Of a DNA stretch of 64,000 bases, positions 25,881-35,922 are shown piece by piece. The notes beneath the pieces were generated by a model. That model had not been told where the DNA came from and did not search any database. It was given only the letters and a program-made list of their open reading frames with translations. How positions within the stretch are numbered: the first letter of the stretch is position 1; the number at the start of each line of letters is the position of its first letter. Source of the DNA: an uncultured Bacillota bacterium. Its GTDB lineage: Bacteria > Bacillota_I > Bacilli_A > RFN20 > CAG-288. The stretch covers positions 1 through 64,000 of the forward strand of contig CASFYT010000004.1 of NCBI GenBank assembly GCA_949299015.1, given 5' to 3'. The position numbers and the translations under genes are program-made.

Positions 25881-27116
25881 ATGGTTTATCAGACGGAGAC
25901 GATGGATTGCGGAAAGGCCTGCGTACGGGACGTCCTCTATCTTGCCTACGAAGACGAAGCCTTTCGTGTCGCTTCGCTCACGGAACGATGCGAGACCTTT
26001 GGGGAAATCCTTCGGGAGCTGAAGCGCTTTGGCCTCGACTACGTCGCCTATGAAGCGGACGTCCGGGACGGATTGGACAAGGAGAACCTTCCTGCCATCG
26101 CCTTGACGGAACAGGCGGGGAAGGCCCATTTCGTGGTCCTTCGCAAGGTGACGAAGCGAGTGGTCCTCCTCGACGATCCGGAATTCGGCGAGATTCGGCT
26201 GACACAGGAAGAATTTCGCCAGGTCTTTCGACATCGACTTCTTCTTCGGGAAGGAAAGGGAAGCCGACCGGCCTGCCCACGGGTCCGTTATTTTCGAAAG
26301 CGTGAGATCCTCGCGTTCGGCCTGCTCTTCCTGCTTCTGCTTGCCTCGTCGGTCCTCGCGTTCCATGCCCTGGGGAATTCCGAATCTCTGGTCCTGTCCC
26401 TTGCAGGATTCGTCTCTTTCCTTCTCTGCCTAGGCTTGCTGTTCCTTGCGCTCCAGAGGACGCGGAGGCGATTCGATTCCGATTACTTCCTTCCCTTCCT
26501 CGAATTCAGCCGCGATCGCCGTGACGCCGCGTTCTTGGGACGATACCTTGACGGCAAGATTCGGACGGTCGTCGACATGGTCGCCTATTCCTTGGTCTTG
26601 TTTCTGCTGCTTCTTCTCATCGTCGCCAACGGCACCTTCTATATCCTCGTGGGCGTCCTGGGATTGCTCTTCGCGCTCTTTGCTCCGCTCGAGAGAAGGG
26701 AGAGGAACCGCGTCAATCGTTCCTGTTCGATTCAGGAAGAAGGATACCTGGCTTCGCTCAAGGGACGCGGGGCCGACGAGAAAGGGTTTCTTGTCAGTCG
26801 AAAGAAGGCAAGCGGATATCTGACGCGACGGGTGCTCTTCCAGCTCTCCAAGCATGGAATTGTCGCCATGGTCATCCTTGCCTTCATGGCAATCGATGGG
26901 CAGGCCGGACTGAACTATTTCTTCTTCGCCTTCTTTCTCGCGTTCTCCGTCGAAACCTCCGCCTCCCGTCTCTTCCTTGCCGGAAACGACGAAACAGAGG
27001 AGCGTCTGCTGAATTCCCTCTCTGCCTCCTTTCCCGCCTTCCTTCTTAAAAAGCAGCTTCTTTTTCGCTATAATAGGCGAAAGGAGGCGAATGGAGATGG
27101 CGACAGGCATCCTTGA
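25881..27116 (+). CDS. C39-peptidase domain fused to six-helix membrane domain, no ATPase
   Basis: Residues 1-135 are a peptidase C39 domain of the type that trims double-Gly leader peptides in bacteriocin exporters: Q4, C10 in MDCGKACV, H83 in KAHFVVLRKV and D99 in LLDDPEFGEI. About six TM helices follow (about 143-163, 169-191, 233-250, 252-270, 326-340, 343-358), as in a PCAT transporter. The protein ends at 411 residues without any nucleotide-binding domain. The next gene is ybeY, not an ATPase. GGAGGTGG precedes the ATG. It may process or export a peptide with an unlinked ATPase, or act only as a membrane protease. Confidence 0.75.
   Translation: MVYQTETMDCGKACVRDVLYLAYEDEAFRVASLTERCETFGEILRELKRFGLDYVAYEADVRDGLDKENLPAIALTEQAGKAHFVVLRKVTKRVVLLDDPEFGEIRLTQEEFRQVFRHRLLLREGKGSRPACPRVRYFRKREILAFGLLFLLLLASSVLAFHALGNSESLVLSLAGFVSFLLCLGLLFLALQRTRRRFDSDYFLPFLEFSRDRRDAAFLGRYLDGKIRTVVDMVAYSLVLFLLLLLIVANGTFYILVGVLGLLFALFAPLERRERNRVNRSCSIQEEGYLASLKGRGADEKGFLVSRKKASGYLTRRVLFQLSKHGIVAMVILAFMAIDGQAGLNYFFFAFFLAFSVETSASRLFLAGNDETEERLLNSLSASFPAFLLKKQLLFRYNRRKEANGDGDRHP
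27046..27074 (+). promoter_or_regulatory. Promoter of ybeY-cdd
   Basis: TTAAAA (27046-27051), 17 bp, TATAAT (27069-27074), inside the 3' end of the C39 gene. AAAGGAGG follows at 27080-27087 ahead of the ybeY start. Confidence 0.6.
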
Positions 27117-27966
27117 CTATCTGGACAAGACACACGGCAAGAGGAAGTGGAAACCGCTCTTCGAAAAGACGTTCGACCACGTCCTTGAGCGCTTCGAACG
27201 CTTCGGAACATGCGAAGTCAGCCTTTCCCTCGTCACGGACGAGGAACAGCGCGAATTGAACCGAACCTATCGACAGATCGACCGAACGACGGATGTCCTG
27301 ACCTTTGCCTACTTGGAGGATGGGGACGAGGCGGACCGCAATCTGCCGATGACGGACCTTGGGACGATTACGATTTCCCCGACGGTCGCCCGAAGGCAGG
27401 CAAAGGAATTCGCTCACCCGCTGGAAAGGGAGCTCGCCTTCCTCTTCATCCATGGACTGCTTCACATCTTCGGCTACGACCATGTCAAAGAGGATGAGGC
27501 AAAGGTCATGTTCGAGCTTCAGAATTCCCTACTTAATTCTTTGGAGTACGACTTCTATACAAACTTGCCCCGCCTGAAGAAGGAGTTGAAGAAAGCTCAG
27601 GAAAACGCCGTAGCCACATATTCGCATTTTCGCGTTGGTGCGGTCGTCGTCACGAAGGACGGACATTACATTCCGGGTTTCAACATTGAAAACGCCTCGT
27701 ATCCCGCCACGATCTGCGCGGAAAGGGTGGCTCTCGCTGCCGCCTATAGCCGCGGATACCGAAAGGATGACATTGCCAGTCTCGGCTGTCTGACGGACAG
27801 CCACCGCGTCGGGACCTGCTGTGGCGTCTGCCGACAGGTGATGGCGGAACTGATGCCGATGAACGCCCCGGTCTACATCTTTTCGTCCGATTTGAAGGAT
27901 CAGCTCTTTACCACGGTCAAGGATCTGCTTCCTTCCGCCTTTACCATGGAGGATCTACACGCATGA
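27097..27966 (+). CDS. ybeY-cdd: Fusion of YbeY rRNA endoribonuclease and cytidine deaminase
   Basis: One 289-residue frame joins two enzymes that are usually neighbours. Residues 1 to about 145 are YbeY, the metal-dependent endoribonuclease of 16S 3'-end maturation and ribosome quality control, with ligands H119, H123 and H129 in HGLLHIFGYDH. Residues about 158-289 are cytidine deaminase: NIENASY, CAER (C207, E209) and CCGVCRQV (C242, C245). No stop or frameshift separates them. ATG 27097 is 9 nt from AAGGAGG; ATG 27091 is the alternative. era overlaps the stop by ATGA. The dgkA gene that often lies between them is missing. Confidence 0.92.
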   Translation: MATGILDYLDKTHGKRKWKPLFEKTFDHVLERFERFGTCEVSLSLVTDEEQRELNRTYRQIDRTTDVLTFAYLEDGDEADRNLPMTDLGTITISPTVARRQAKEFAHPLERELAFLFIHGLLHIFGYDHVKEDEAKVMFELQNSLLNSLEYDFYTNLPRLKKELKKAQENAVATYSHFRVGAVVVTKDGHYIPGFNIENASYPATICAERVALAAAYSRGYRKDDIASLGCLTDSHRVGTCCGVCRQVMAELMPMNAPVYIFSSDLKDQLFTTVKDLLPSAFTMEDLHA

Positions 27967-28832
27967 AATCAGGAATCGTGGCAGTCTATGGCCGAGCCAA
28001 CGCCGGGAAGTCCACCCTGATCAATTCCTGCCTTGGCTTCAAGCTTCTCCCTGTTTCCTCGAAGCCGCAGACGACACGAGACAACGTCCGTGCCATCTAC
28101 AACGACGAGGAATGCCAAATCGTGTTTACGGATTCCCCGGGCGTGTTTCGGCCACATGGGAAACTCGGCAGCATTCTTCTTCGAGATGCGGAAAGCGCCA
28201 AGGATGGGGCCGACGTCATTGCCTATGTCGTCGACGCGAAGGAGGTTCCGGACTTCACTCTTGCCGAGCGTCTCCGGGCGGAGACTGCGCCGATCATCTT
28301 CTGCTTCAACAAGGTCGACCTCGTCCATGCCGACATCGGGGAAGAACGCCTTGCGCGCTATCTTTCGGTACTTCCCAAGCCGGCTGCCGTCATCCGGATG
28401 TCCTGCAAGGAAGGCTTCGGCGTCGCTGATTTTCTTCGTGCGGTCAAGGACCTCCTTCCGGAAGGCGACCTGATCTATCCGAAGGACATGGTTTCCGACC
28501 GTCCGAAGGAATACGTCATTGCGGAGATGATCCGCGAGAAGTGCCTTCGCCTGTTGAAGGCCGAGGTCCCGCATTCCATCTACATCGACATGCGCCATGT
28601 CGAGGAGGAAGGCGACCGGTGGACGATCTATGCCGACATCATCGTCGAAAAGGAATCCGAAAAGGCCATCGTCATCGGACGAAACGGTCGGTTGATTTCC
28701 AAGATCCGAGCCTATAGCGAGCAGAGCATCGGGAGCTATTTTTCTGTCCGCGCCGAGGTCGACCTGCACGTGAAGTGCATCCCGAACTGGCGTGAGCAGG
28801 ACCGATACCTTCGAAAGTTTGGCTACGAGTGA
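27963..28832 (+). CDS. era: GTPase Era
   Basis: Era binds the 3' end of 16S rRNA during 30S assembly. The 289-residue protein has GRANAGKSTLIN (P-loop), the switch TTRDNVRAI, FTDSPGV (G3), FNKVD (G4) and a C-terminal KH domain with IVIGRNGRLISKI. It is coupled to the ybeY-cdd gene by ATGA. A YbeY and Era pairing in ribosome assembly is known in other bacteria, so the joint operon is functional rather than incidental. Confidence 0.97.
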   Translation: MKSGIVAVYGRANAGKSTLINSCLGFKLLPVSSKPQTTRDNVRAIYNDEECQIVFTDSPGVFRPHGKLGSILLRDAESAKDGADVIAYVVDAKEVPDFTLAERLRAETAPIIFCFNKVDLVHADIGEERLARYLSVLPKPAAVIRMSCKEGFGVADFLRAVKDLLPEGDLIYPKDMVSDRPKEYVIAEMIREKCLRLLKAEVPHSIYIDMRHVEEEGDRWTIYADIIVEKESEKAIVIGRNGRLISKIRAYSEQSIGSYFSVRAEVDLHVKCIPNWREQDRYLRKFGYE

Positions 28833-29581
28833 TGCGCGGAGCCCTTGTGCGGTTGCGCGGACTTGTCCTGAACGTCTCCCCCTATTCCGAGGACTCGGCC
28901 GTCTGCAGCCTTGCGACGAAGGACGGAATCCGACCGATCCTCGCCAACCGAGTCTATCGTCCCAAGAGCTTTCTTAAGCCTCTCCTGGTCCCGGGATCGA
29001 TCGTCGTCGTGGACGGCATGGAGGGAGGAAAGGGTCTCTTTCTGGCCAAACAATGCGATTGCCAATATGATTCCTCGCCTCTACTCGTCGATCGTCGATG
29101 TCATGTCTTTCTTTTGTTTCTACAGGATGTTTCAGAATCTTTGTTTCGATATGGAGATTCATTCCCAACGGATGATGTCATTCAAGTTCTTAAAGGAATT
29201 TATGATGGAAAAGATCTTCTGTCCCTGAGCCTTCTTTTTCTCGGGGCGATCTACAAGTCCCTTGGCATCCCGATGGAGGTGCATTCCTGTGTCCGTTGCG
29301 GAAAGCGGGAGACATCGACTTTCTCCCTTGGCGAAGGCGGTCTTCTCTGCGCGGATTGCTCACGTTCCATCGGTGCGGGGGCACATACGACTATGGAAGC
29401 GTTCGTCTTCAAGTATGCATTTCTGCCGCCGACCGAGCGGAATCTCTCCCGCGTCGTCCCTCTCACGGAGGGACTTGGCGTGCTTTCCCTTCTCTGCAGC
29501 CATCTTTGCGGATACTTCGACCTCTCTCCCCTGCGGACACTTTCCCTGCTGAGGAAAGAGTGCTCAAACAGACCGACATGA
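28832..29581 (+). CDS. recO: DNA repair protein RecO
   Basis: RecO helps load RecA on single-stranded DNA covered by SSB. The 249-residue protein has an N-terminal OB fold (LRGLVLNVSPYSEDSAVC), a helical middle and a four-Cys zinc knuckle (CVRCGK ... CADC). The start is ATG 28832, overlapping the era stop by one base; GTG 28829 is the alternative. The middle part (about 29050-29230) is more A+T-rich than its neighbours. recO after era is the standard Firmicutes order. Confidence 0.93.
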   Translation: MRGALVRLRGLVLNVSPYSEDSAVCSLATKDGIRPILANRVYRPKSFLKPLLVPGSIVVVDGMEGGKGLFLAKQCDCQYDSSPLLVDRRCHVFLLFLQDVSESLFRYGDSFPTDDVIQVLKGIYDGKDLLSLSLLFLGAIYKSLGIPMEVHSCVRCGKRETSTFSLGEGGLLCADCSRSIGAGAHTTMEAFVFKYAFLPPTERNLSRVVPLTEGLGVLSLLCSHLCGYFDLSPLRTLSLLRKECSNRPT

Positions 29582-29583
29582 GA

Positions 29584-29589
29584 TATAAT
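29584..29589 (+). promoter_or_regulatory. Candidate -10 box of glyQS
   Basis: TATAAT lies just after the recO stop, 25 bp before the glyQS ATG, with GGAGG in between. No good -35 box is visible. Confidence 0.5.
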
Positions 29590-29614
29590 AGCGTGCTTGA
29601 GAATGGAGGTTACC

Positions 29615-31012
29615 ATGCCCGAAAAAGATGATGCTTTCGAAAAGATCACGACCCACCTCATCACTTCCGGCTTCGTCTATCCCGGAAGCGAGATTTACGG
29701 TGGTCTGTCCAATTCCTGGGACTATGGCCCGCTGGGCGTCCTGTTGAAGAACCATCTGAAGGACCTTTGGCTGCGTCATTTCGTCCGTGAGATCGACTAC
29801 AATGTCCAGATCGATCCGGCGATTATCATGAATCCCAAGGTCTGGGAGGCGACGGGACACGTGGCCAACTTCCACGATCCCCTGGTCGACTGCAAGTACT
29901 GCCGAAGCCGCTTCCGGGCCGACGACCTCGTCAAGGAGGAATGCCCGGACCTCGACGTCGATTCCCTCTCCCAGGAGGAGCTCAACGGCGTCGTCCAGTC
30001 GGGGCGCATCACCTGCCCGAAATGCGGCAAGACGCAGTTCACCGACATTCGCCAGTTCCAGATGATGTTCAAGACCTTCATCGGCGTCACGGAGGAGAAG
30101 AGCTCGACGGTCTATCTTCGTCCGGAGACGGCCCAGGGCATCTTCGTCAACTTCCGGAACGTTCTGCGGACGACCCGTCGAAAGCTCCCCATCGGAATCT
30201 GCGACATCGGAAAGGCTTTCCGCAACGAGATCACTCCCGGCAACTTCACGTTCCGGACGCGTGAGTTCGAGCAGATGGAAATCGAATTCTTCTTCCGCCC
30301 GGGCGAGGACGAGAAATGGTTCGAGTTCTACAAGGAGAACTGCCGTTCGTTCGTCGAGCGCCTCGGCCTGAAGAAGGACCATGTCCGTTTCCGGGACCAC
30401 GAAAAGGAGGAGCTCGCCTTCTATAGCTCCGCGACGACCGACATCGAATACCTCTTCCCGACCCTGGGATGGGGCGAACTGATGGGAATCGCCTGTCGAG
30501 GAGACTACGACCTGAAGCGTCACATGGAGAAGAGCTCCCAGGATTTGACCTATCTCGATCCGGAGACCCACGAGAAGTACGTCCCCCACGTCGTGGAGCC
30601 GTCCTTCGGCCTGGACCGCCTGATGCTGGCGCTGCTGATGGACAGCTACGACGTCGAAACCCTCGAGGAGGGGAAGGATTCGAGAATCGTCATGCATCTC
30701 GCCTACGAGCTGGCTCCGTATACCGTTGCCGTCATGCCGCTCTCCAACGCGTTGAAGGAGGGCGCCGAGGCCGTCTTCCGTCAGCTGCACCCTGACTTCG
30801 ATGCCATCTTTGACACGACGGGCTCCATCGGCAAGAGATATCGACGCGAGGACGCCATCGGCACGCCCTTCTGCGTGACGTACGACTTCGATTCGGCAAA
30901 CGACCACATGGTCACCGTCCGCGAACGCGATTCGATGCGGCAGGAACGCGTGGCCATTGCGGACCTCGCGGACTACCTTCATTCGCAGCTGAGGAGGGAT
31001 CGTCGTCTTTGA
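29615..31012 (+). CDS. glyQS: Glycyl-tRNA synthetase, single-chain alpha2 type
   Basis: This 465-residue class II enzyme charges tRNA-Gly as a homodimer; it is not the heterotetrameric glyQ/glyS form. Visible features are VYPGSEIYGGLSNSWDYGPLG, an insertion with CKYC and CPKC zinc pairs, RPETAQGIF (motif 2 region), FRTREFEQMEIEFF and a C-terminal anticodon-binding domain. ATG 29615 is chosen for its GGAGG 5 nt upstream. It overlaps dnaG by one base. Confidence 0.96.
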   Translation: MPEKDDAFEKITTHLITSGFVYPGSEIYGGLSNSWDYGPLGVLLKNHLKDLWLRHFVREIDYNVQIDPAIIMNPKVWEATGHVANFHDPLVDCKYCRSRFRADDLVKEECPDLDVDSLSQEELNGVVQSGRITCPKCGKTQFTDIRQFQMMFKTFIGVTEEKSSTVYLRPETAQGIFVNFRNVLRTTRRKLPIGICDIGKAFRNEITPGNFTFRTREFEQMEIEFFFRPGEDEKWFEFYKENCRSFVERLGLKKDHVRFRDHEKEELAFYSSATTDIEYLFPTLGWGELMGIACRGDYDLKRHMEKSSQDLTYLDPETHEKYVPHVVEPSFGLDRLMLALLMDSYDVETLEEGKDSRIVMHLAYELAPYTVAVMPLSNALKEGAEAVFRQLHPDFDAIFDTTGSIGKRYRREDAIGTPFCVTYDFDSANDHMVTVRERDSMRQERVAIADLADYLHSQLRRDRRL

Positions 31013-33036
31013 TGGCCCAGAGCCAGGAAAACAATTTGTTTCGGGAGGTCGCCAAGAAGAGCGACATCGTTGAGGTCATCGGCTTCTATCTCGGGAGCAG
31101 TGCGCTGAAGAAATCGGGGAAGAAGTACCTTTGCCTCTGCCCTTTTCACAACGATTCCCATCCTTCGATGCAGGTCGACCCGCAGCGGAACACCTTCCAT
31201 TGCTACGTCTGCGACACGTATGGGGATTCGATCACCTTCGTCGAGAAGTTCGCCCACCTTCCTCCGATCGAAGCCCTGAGGAAAGTCGCCGACATCTGTC
31301 AGATCCCGATTCCGAAAACCTACGAGAAGCGCAAGGAGTCCGATCCTCTCTTCGAACGCTTTCCCAAGGAACTCAAGGCTCTGGAGGAGCTGTCCAACTT
31401 CTACCGGCTTTCCCTTCAGGCACGGGACGGGAAGCTCGCCCGCGACTATCTCTCCTCCCGAGGGATGGATGCCAAGACGATCGAACACTTCGGAATCGGC
31501 TTCGCCCCCTTCGATCCGCGAAAATCCGTCGCCGCCCTCCGCGGTCTCGGCTTTGACGTACCGACATTGGAACGTGCCGGAATCCTTGCTCCATCGGCGG
31601 ACATCAAGGACCGGCAGGACGGAAGGATCATCTTTCCCATCACCGACCATCGGGGGCACGTCGTCGGCTTCTCCGGTCGGAAGTTCCTTCCCGACCAGGA
31701 AGGAGGGAAGTATGTCAATTCCCCGGAGACGGAGCTCTTCCACAAAGGGCGGATCCTCTACCACCTTGACCATGCCCGGGAGAGCGCCCGCAAGGACGGA
31801 TACGTCTACGTCGTCGAAGGCTATATGGATTGCATCGCCTTTCAACGCGCCGGCATCGATTCGGTCGTCGCGCTGATGGGAGCTGCCTTGACGTCGGAAC
31901 AGGCGGACGCCCTGAAGGAACTGAACGTCGAATGCCGACTTTTCCTGGATTCCGACGAACCCGGCCAAATGGGAGAGGAACGTTCCCTCCCCCTCCTCCA
32001 CGAACGAAAGATTCCGACTCGAATCGGCTGGAAGCTCACGGGAGGAAAGGATGCCGACGAAATCCTCACCAAGCTGGGCCCAGAGGAACTTCTCCGTCAG
32101 GCCCAGCGACTTTACGACGTTCCCATGTTCCTTCTCGGCCGTCGGCTCAAAGGACGGAAGATCCTGGCGGAGAGTCAGGAAATCGAGCGGTATCTCTCCG
32201 AAATCCGGCCTTATTTTCAGGACCTCGGCGCGATTTCGCGGGCCAAGGACGTTCGCCAGATCGCCCGGCGGACAAGCCTGACGGAGGAGGAAATCCTGCC
32301 TTTGCTTCAGGTCGAGGACAAGAAGGAAGAGGTCGCCCCCAAGAAGACGTCTTCTTCCACAATGGAGTCCGCCCGTCGACCTTCGTTTCCGCCTCGTCCG
32401 ACACGAAACGAGCCGATCCGAAACGTCACGCTTGCGCCGAAGTATACGGGGACCGACGTCTTTCATCGTCTCTTCCTCTTCCTTCGCGACCTCCACTCGG
32501 GAGAAGGCATGGCGGGGAGCCTTGTCAAGAACGAGCTGATCATCGTCCTGACCCTTCCGCGAAGTCGAGAGGCCTATGCCGACTTCCTTCGCAGCCACGT
32601 CGTCTTCTGCCAGAAGGAACTCAACGTCCTCGCGGACCTGATCGGCAACGTCTACCTGTCTGACGAGTCTCTCGTCGCCTTCGGGGCGACGGAATACGAA
32701 CGCCTGCTGGGAAGCCTTCAGCAGGAGTCGGCCGCCCAGAAGACGGAACCGGAGGAAGAAGACGACTTCGACCTCGACGACGGCCAGGACGAGGCGCTCT
32801 CGATGACCAACGACGTGCGCGTCGCATTGGTCCAGATCGTCCAGGAAAGCCGTCTCCTCGAGTCTCCCGGATATGACCCGCAGTCCTTCCGGAACTATCT
32901 TCAGAACGAGCAGAACCTTCTCAGGATCCGCCGCTTCGAGGAGGAGGTCCATCAGGAAAGGGCGGAAGGCGAGGTCCTCAGCGTCGACGTCGTCTCGCAG
33001 TCCTTCCAGACCTATCGGAAGAAGAATTCTCGCTGA
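31012..33036 (+). CDS. dnaG: DNA primase DnaG
   Basis: DnaG makes RNA primers for lagging-strand synthesis. The 674-residue protein has the CHC2 zinc module (CPFHNDSHPS ... FHCYVC), the RNA-polymerase core with TOPRIM motifs VVEGYMDCIAF and FLDSDEPGQ, and a long C-terminal helicase-interacting region (from about 460) rich in acidic residues. GAGGAGGG precedes the ATG at 31012. dnaG-rpoD in tandem is the conserved macromolecular-synthesis operon. Confidence 0.97.
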   Translation: MAQSQENNLFREVAKKSDIVEVIGFYLGSSALKKSGKKYLCLCPFHNDSHPSMQVDPQRNTFHCYVCDTYGDSITFVEKFAHLPPIEALRKVADICQIPIPKTYEKRKESDPLFERFPKELKALEELSNFYRLSLQARDGKLARDYLSSRGMDAKTIEHFGIGFAPFDPRKSVAALRGLGFDVPTLERAGILAPSADIKDRQDGRIIFPITDHRGHVVGFSGRKFLPDQEGGKYVNSPETELFHKGRILYHLDHARESARKDGYVYVVEGYMDCIAFQRAGIDSVVALMGAALTSEQADALKELNVECRLFLDSDEPGQMGEERSLPLLHERKIPTRIGWKLTGGKDADEILTKLGPEELLRQAQRLYDVPMFLLGRRLKGRKILAESQEIERYLSEIRPYFQDLGAISRAKDVRQIARRTSLTEEEILPLLQVEDKKEEVAPKKTSSSTMESARRPSFPPRPTRNEPIRNVTLAPKYTGTDVFHRLFLFLRDLHSGEGMAGSLVKNELIIVLTLPRSREAYADFLRSHVVFCQKELNVLADLIGNVYLSDESLVAFGATEYERLLGSLQQESAAQKTEPEEEDDFDLDDGQDEALSMTNDVRVALVQIVQESRLLESPGYDPQSFRNYLQNEQNLLRIRRFEEEVHQERAEGEVLSVDVVSQSFQTYRKKNSR

Positions 33037-33051
33037 TTTGTCGTGTTTTAG

Positions 33052-33080
33052 TTGGAAAATCGGACAAGGAAGTCTAATAA
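33052..33080 (+). promoter_or_regulatory. Candidate promoter of rpoD
   Basis: TTGGAA (33052-33057), 17 bp, TAATAA (33075-33080), in the 66-bp gap after dnaG. GGGAGG follows ahead of the rpoD ATG. The -10 is a weak match. Confidence 0.45.
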
Positions 33081-33102
33081 TAGTATTTTGGGAGGTATCG
33101 AC

Positions 33103-34518
<1,416 letters not shown>

Positions 34519-34520
34519 TC

Positions 34521-35177
34521 GTGAATCCGGACCATCTGAGCCCAAGGCTTTCCCTTGCCCTGTCTCTCGTCCCTCGCCATGGAACCGTCCTCGACGTCGG
34601 TTCGGATCGTGGCGACTTTGCGATTGCACTCGAAAGGCGCGGTCAGAAGGCCTATGCCGCCGAGAACAAGGAAGGTCCTTACCGGACGCTCTGCGAGAAC
34701 CTTCATCGGCATCGCTCCATGGTCGTCCCTCTCTTCCAGGACGGACTCGCCGCCTGTCCGGCGGACGTCGTGGGTCTGACGATCCTCGGAATGGGAGGAA
34801 GGACGATCGAGCACATTCTGCGGGAAGGGTCCTCTCGTCTTTCGGCCATCGAATGGATCTTGATCTCGCCGCAGTCGGATTTCCCAGCCCCCATCGGATT
34901 CCTCGCAGCGAACGGGTACCGCAACGTCGATGGCCGATACGTCGACGAGACGCGGCAGTACCCCATCCTTCTCTTCGAACGAGGATGGGAGGACATCGAC
35001 GAGGATGAGCTCCGCTATGGTCCCGTTCCCTGGCGACGAAAGGATCCCGTCCTTGGCAAGATGCTCTTGGCGCAGGATCGTCGCCTCCGCGAACTTCCCG
35101 CGGAAATCCAGGACCTTCGGAAGGCAGAAATCGAATCGTGCGAAAGGAGGCTGAGACGATGGAACTTGGCTCGTTGA
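34521..35177 (+). CDS. trmK: tRNA (adenine22-N1)-methyltransferase TrmK
   Basis: TrmK methylates N1 of A22 in tRNA. The 218-residue protein has LSLALSLVPRHGTVLDVGSD (SAM motif I), LGMGGRTIEHIL and ISPQSD, the family's catalytic region, which usually reads LQP. A helical C-terminal tail follows. It starts at GTG 34521, 2 bp after rpoD, and overlaps the Nif3-like gene by 19 bp. rpoD-trmK-nif3 is the usual Bacilli order. Confidence 0.9.
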   Translation: MNPDHLSPRLSLALSLVPRHGTVLDVGSDRGDFAIALERRGQKAYAAENKEGPYRTLCENLHRHRSMVVPLFQDGLAACPADVVGLTILGMGGRTIEHILREGSSRLSAIEWILISPQSDFPAPIGFLAANGYRNVDGRYVDETRQYPILLFERGWEDIDEDELRYGPVPWRRKDPVLGKMLLAQDRRLRELPAEIQDLRKAEIESCERRLRRWNLAR

Positions 35178-35920
35178 TCAAGAAGCTGGGACGAAAGGCA
35201 CCTCTCGCGAAAAGCGAACCATGGGACTTTCCGGGATACCAGGACGGCCCCGTCGACCGTTCGAAGGAGGTCCGGAGCGTCTTCCTCTGCCTGGACCTGC
35301 TCCCATCCTGCCTCGATGCGCTTTCCTCTTCGTCCTTCGACCTCGTCCTCACGCACCATCCTTTCTTCTTCGGAAGGAAGGAGGAAATCCTCGACACCTT
35401 TCCGTGGAAGAAGGAGCTTCATCGATGTCTTTGGGAACAAGGCCTTCCCGTCTATTCGTACCATACGTGCTTCGACCGGGCGAAAGGCGGCATGAACGAC
35501 GCGCTGATCGAACGTCTCGGCCTTGTCCCGCACGAGAGCTCGGACCCCTATCTTCGCTTTGCGGATTGCGACTTCCGTTCGCTGTCGGAGCTGAAGGAAA
35601 GGGTTCGCTCCGCCTTTGGCCTTCCCGCCCTCCTTTCCCTTGCGGCAAAGGAGGGGCCCATCCGGCGCATCGGCGTGGTCGGCGGCGGCGGTTCCTCGAT
35701 GTATCCCGCGGCGCTGGCGGCGGGCTGCGAGGTCTTTCTCTCCGGCGACAGCTCCCACCATGCGAGGATCGAGATGAGGGAGGCGGGCCTCAGCTTCCTC
35801 GAACTGCCTCATGAATGCGAAGAGACCGGATTCTTCCTCGGCATGTCGCGGATGCTCCAGGAAATCGATCCGACGTTGAGGATCGTCGCCCCTTCCCTGC
35901 AGAAGGCGATGGAGGTCTGA
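35159..35920 (+). CDS. Nif3-like dinuclear metal-centre protein (YqfO family)
   Basis: The 253-residue protein has the NIF3 metal motifs LTHHPFFF, YSYHTCFD (usual form HTxxD) and LSGDSSHH. These place it in the family with GTP cyclohydrolase I type 2-like folds; its physiological role is not settled. It lacks the extra PII-like middle domain of Bacillus YqfO. AAAGGAGG precedes ATG 35159. It overlaps trmK and is followed by a sigma factor after 2 bp. Confidence 0.88.
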   Translation: MELGSLIKKLGRKAPLAKSEPWDFPGYQDGPVDRSKEVRSVFLCLDLLPSCLDALSSSSFDLVLTHHPFFFGRKEEILDTFPWKKELHRCLWEQGLPVYSYHTCFDRAKGGMNDALIERLGLVPHESSDPYLRFADCDFRSLSELKERVRSAFGLPALLSLAAKEGPIRRIGVVGGGGSSMYPAALAAGCEVFLSGDSSHHARIEMREAGLSFLELPHECEETGFFLGMSRMLQEIDPTLRIVAPSLQKAMEV

Positions 35921-35922
35921 CG

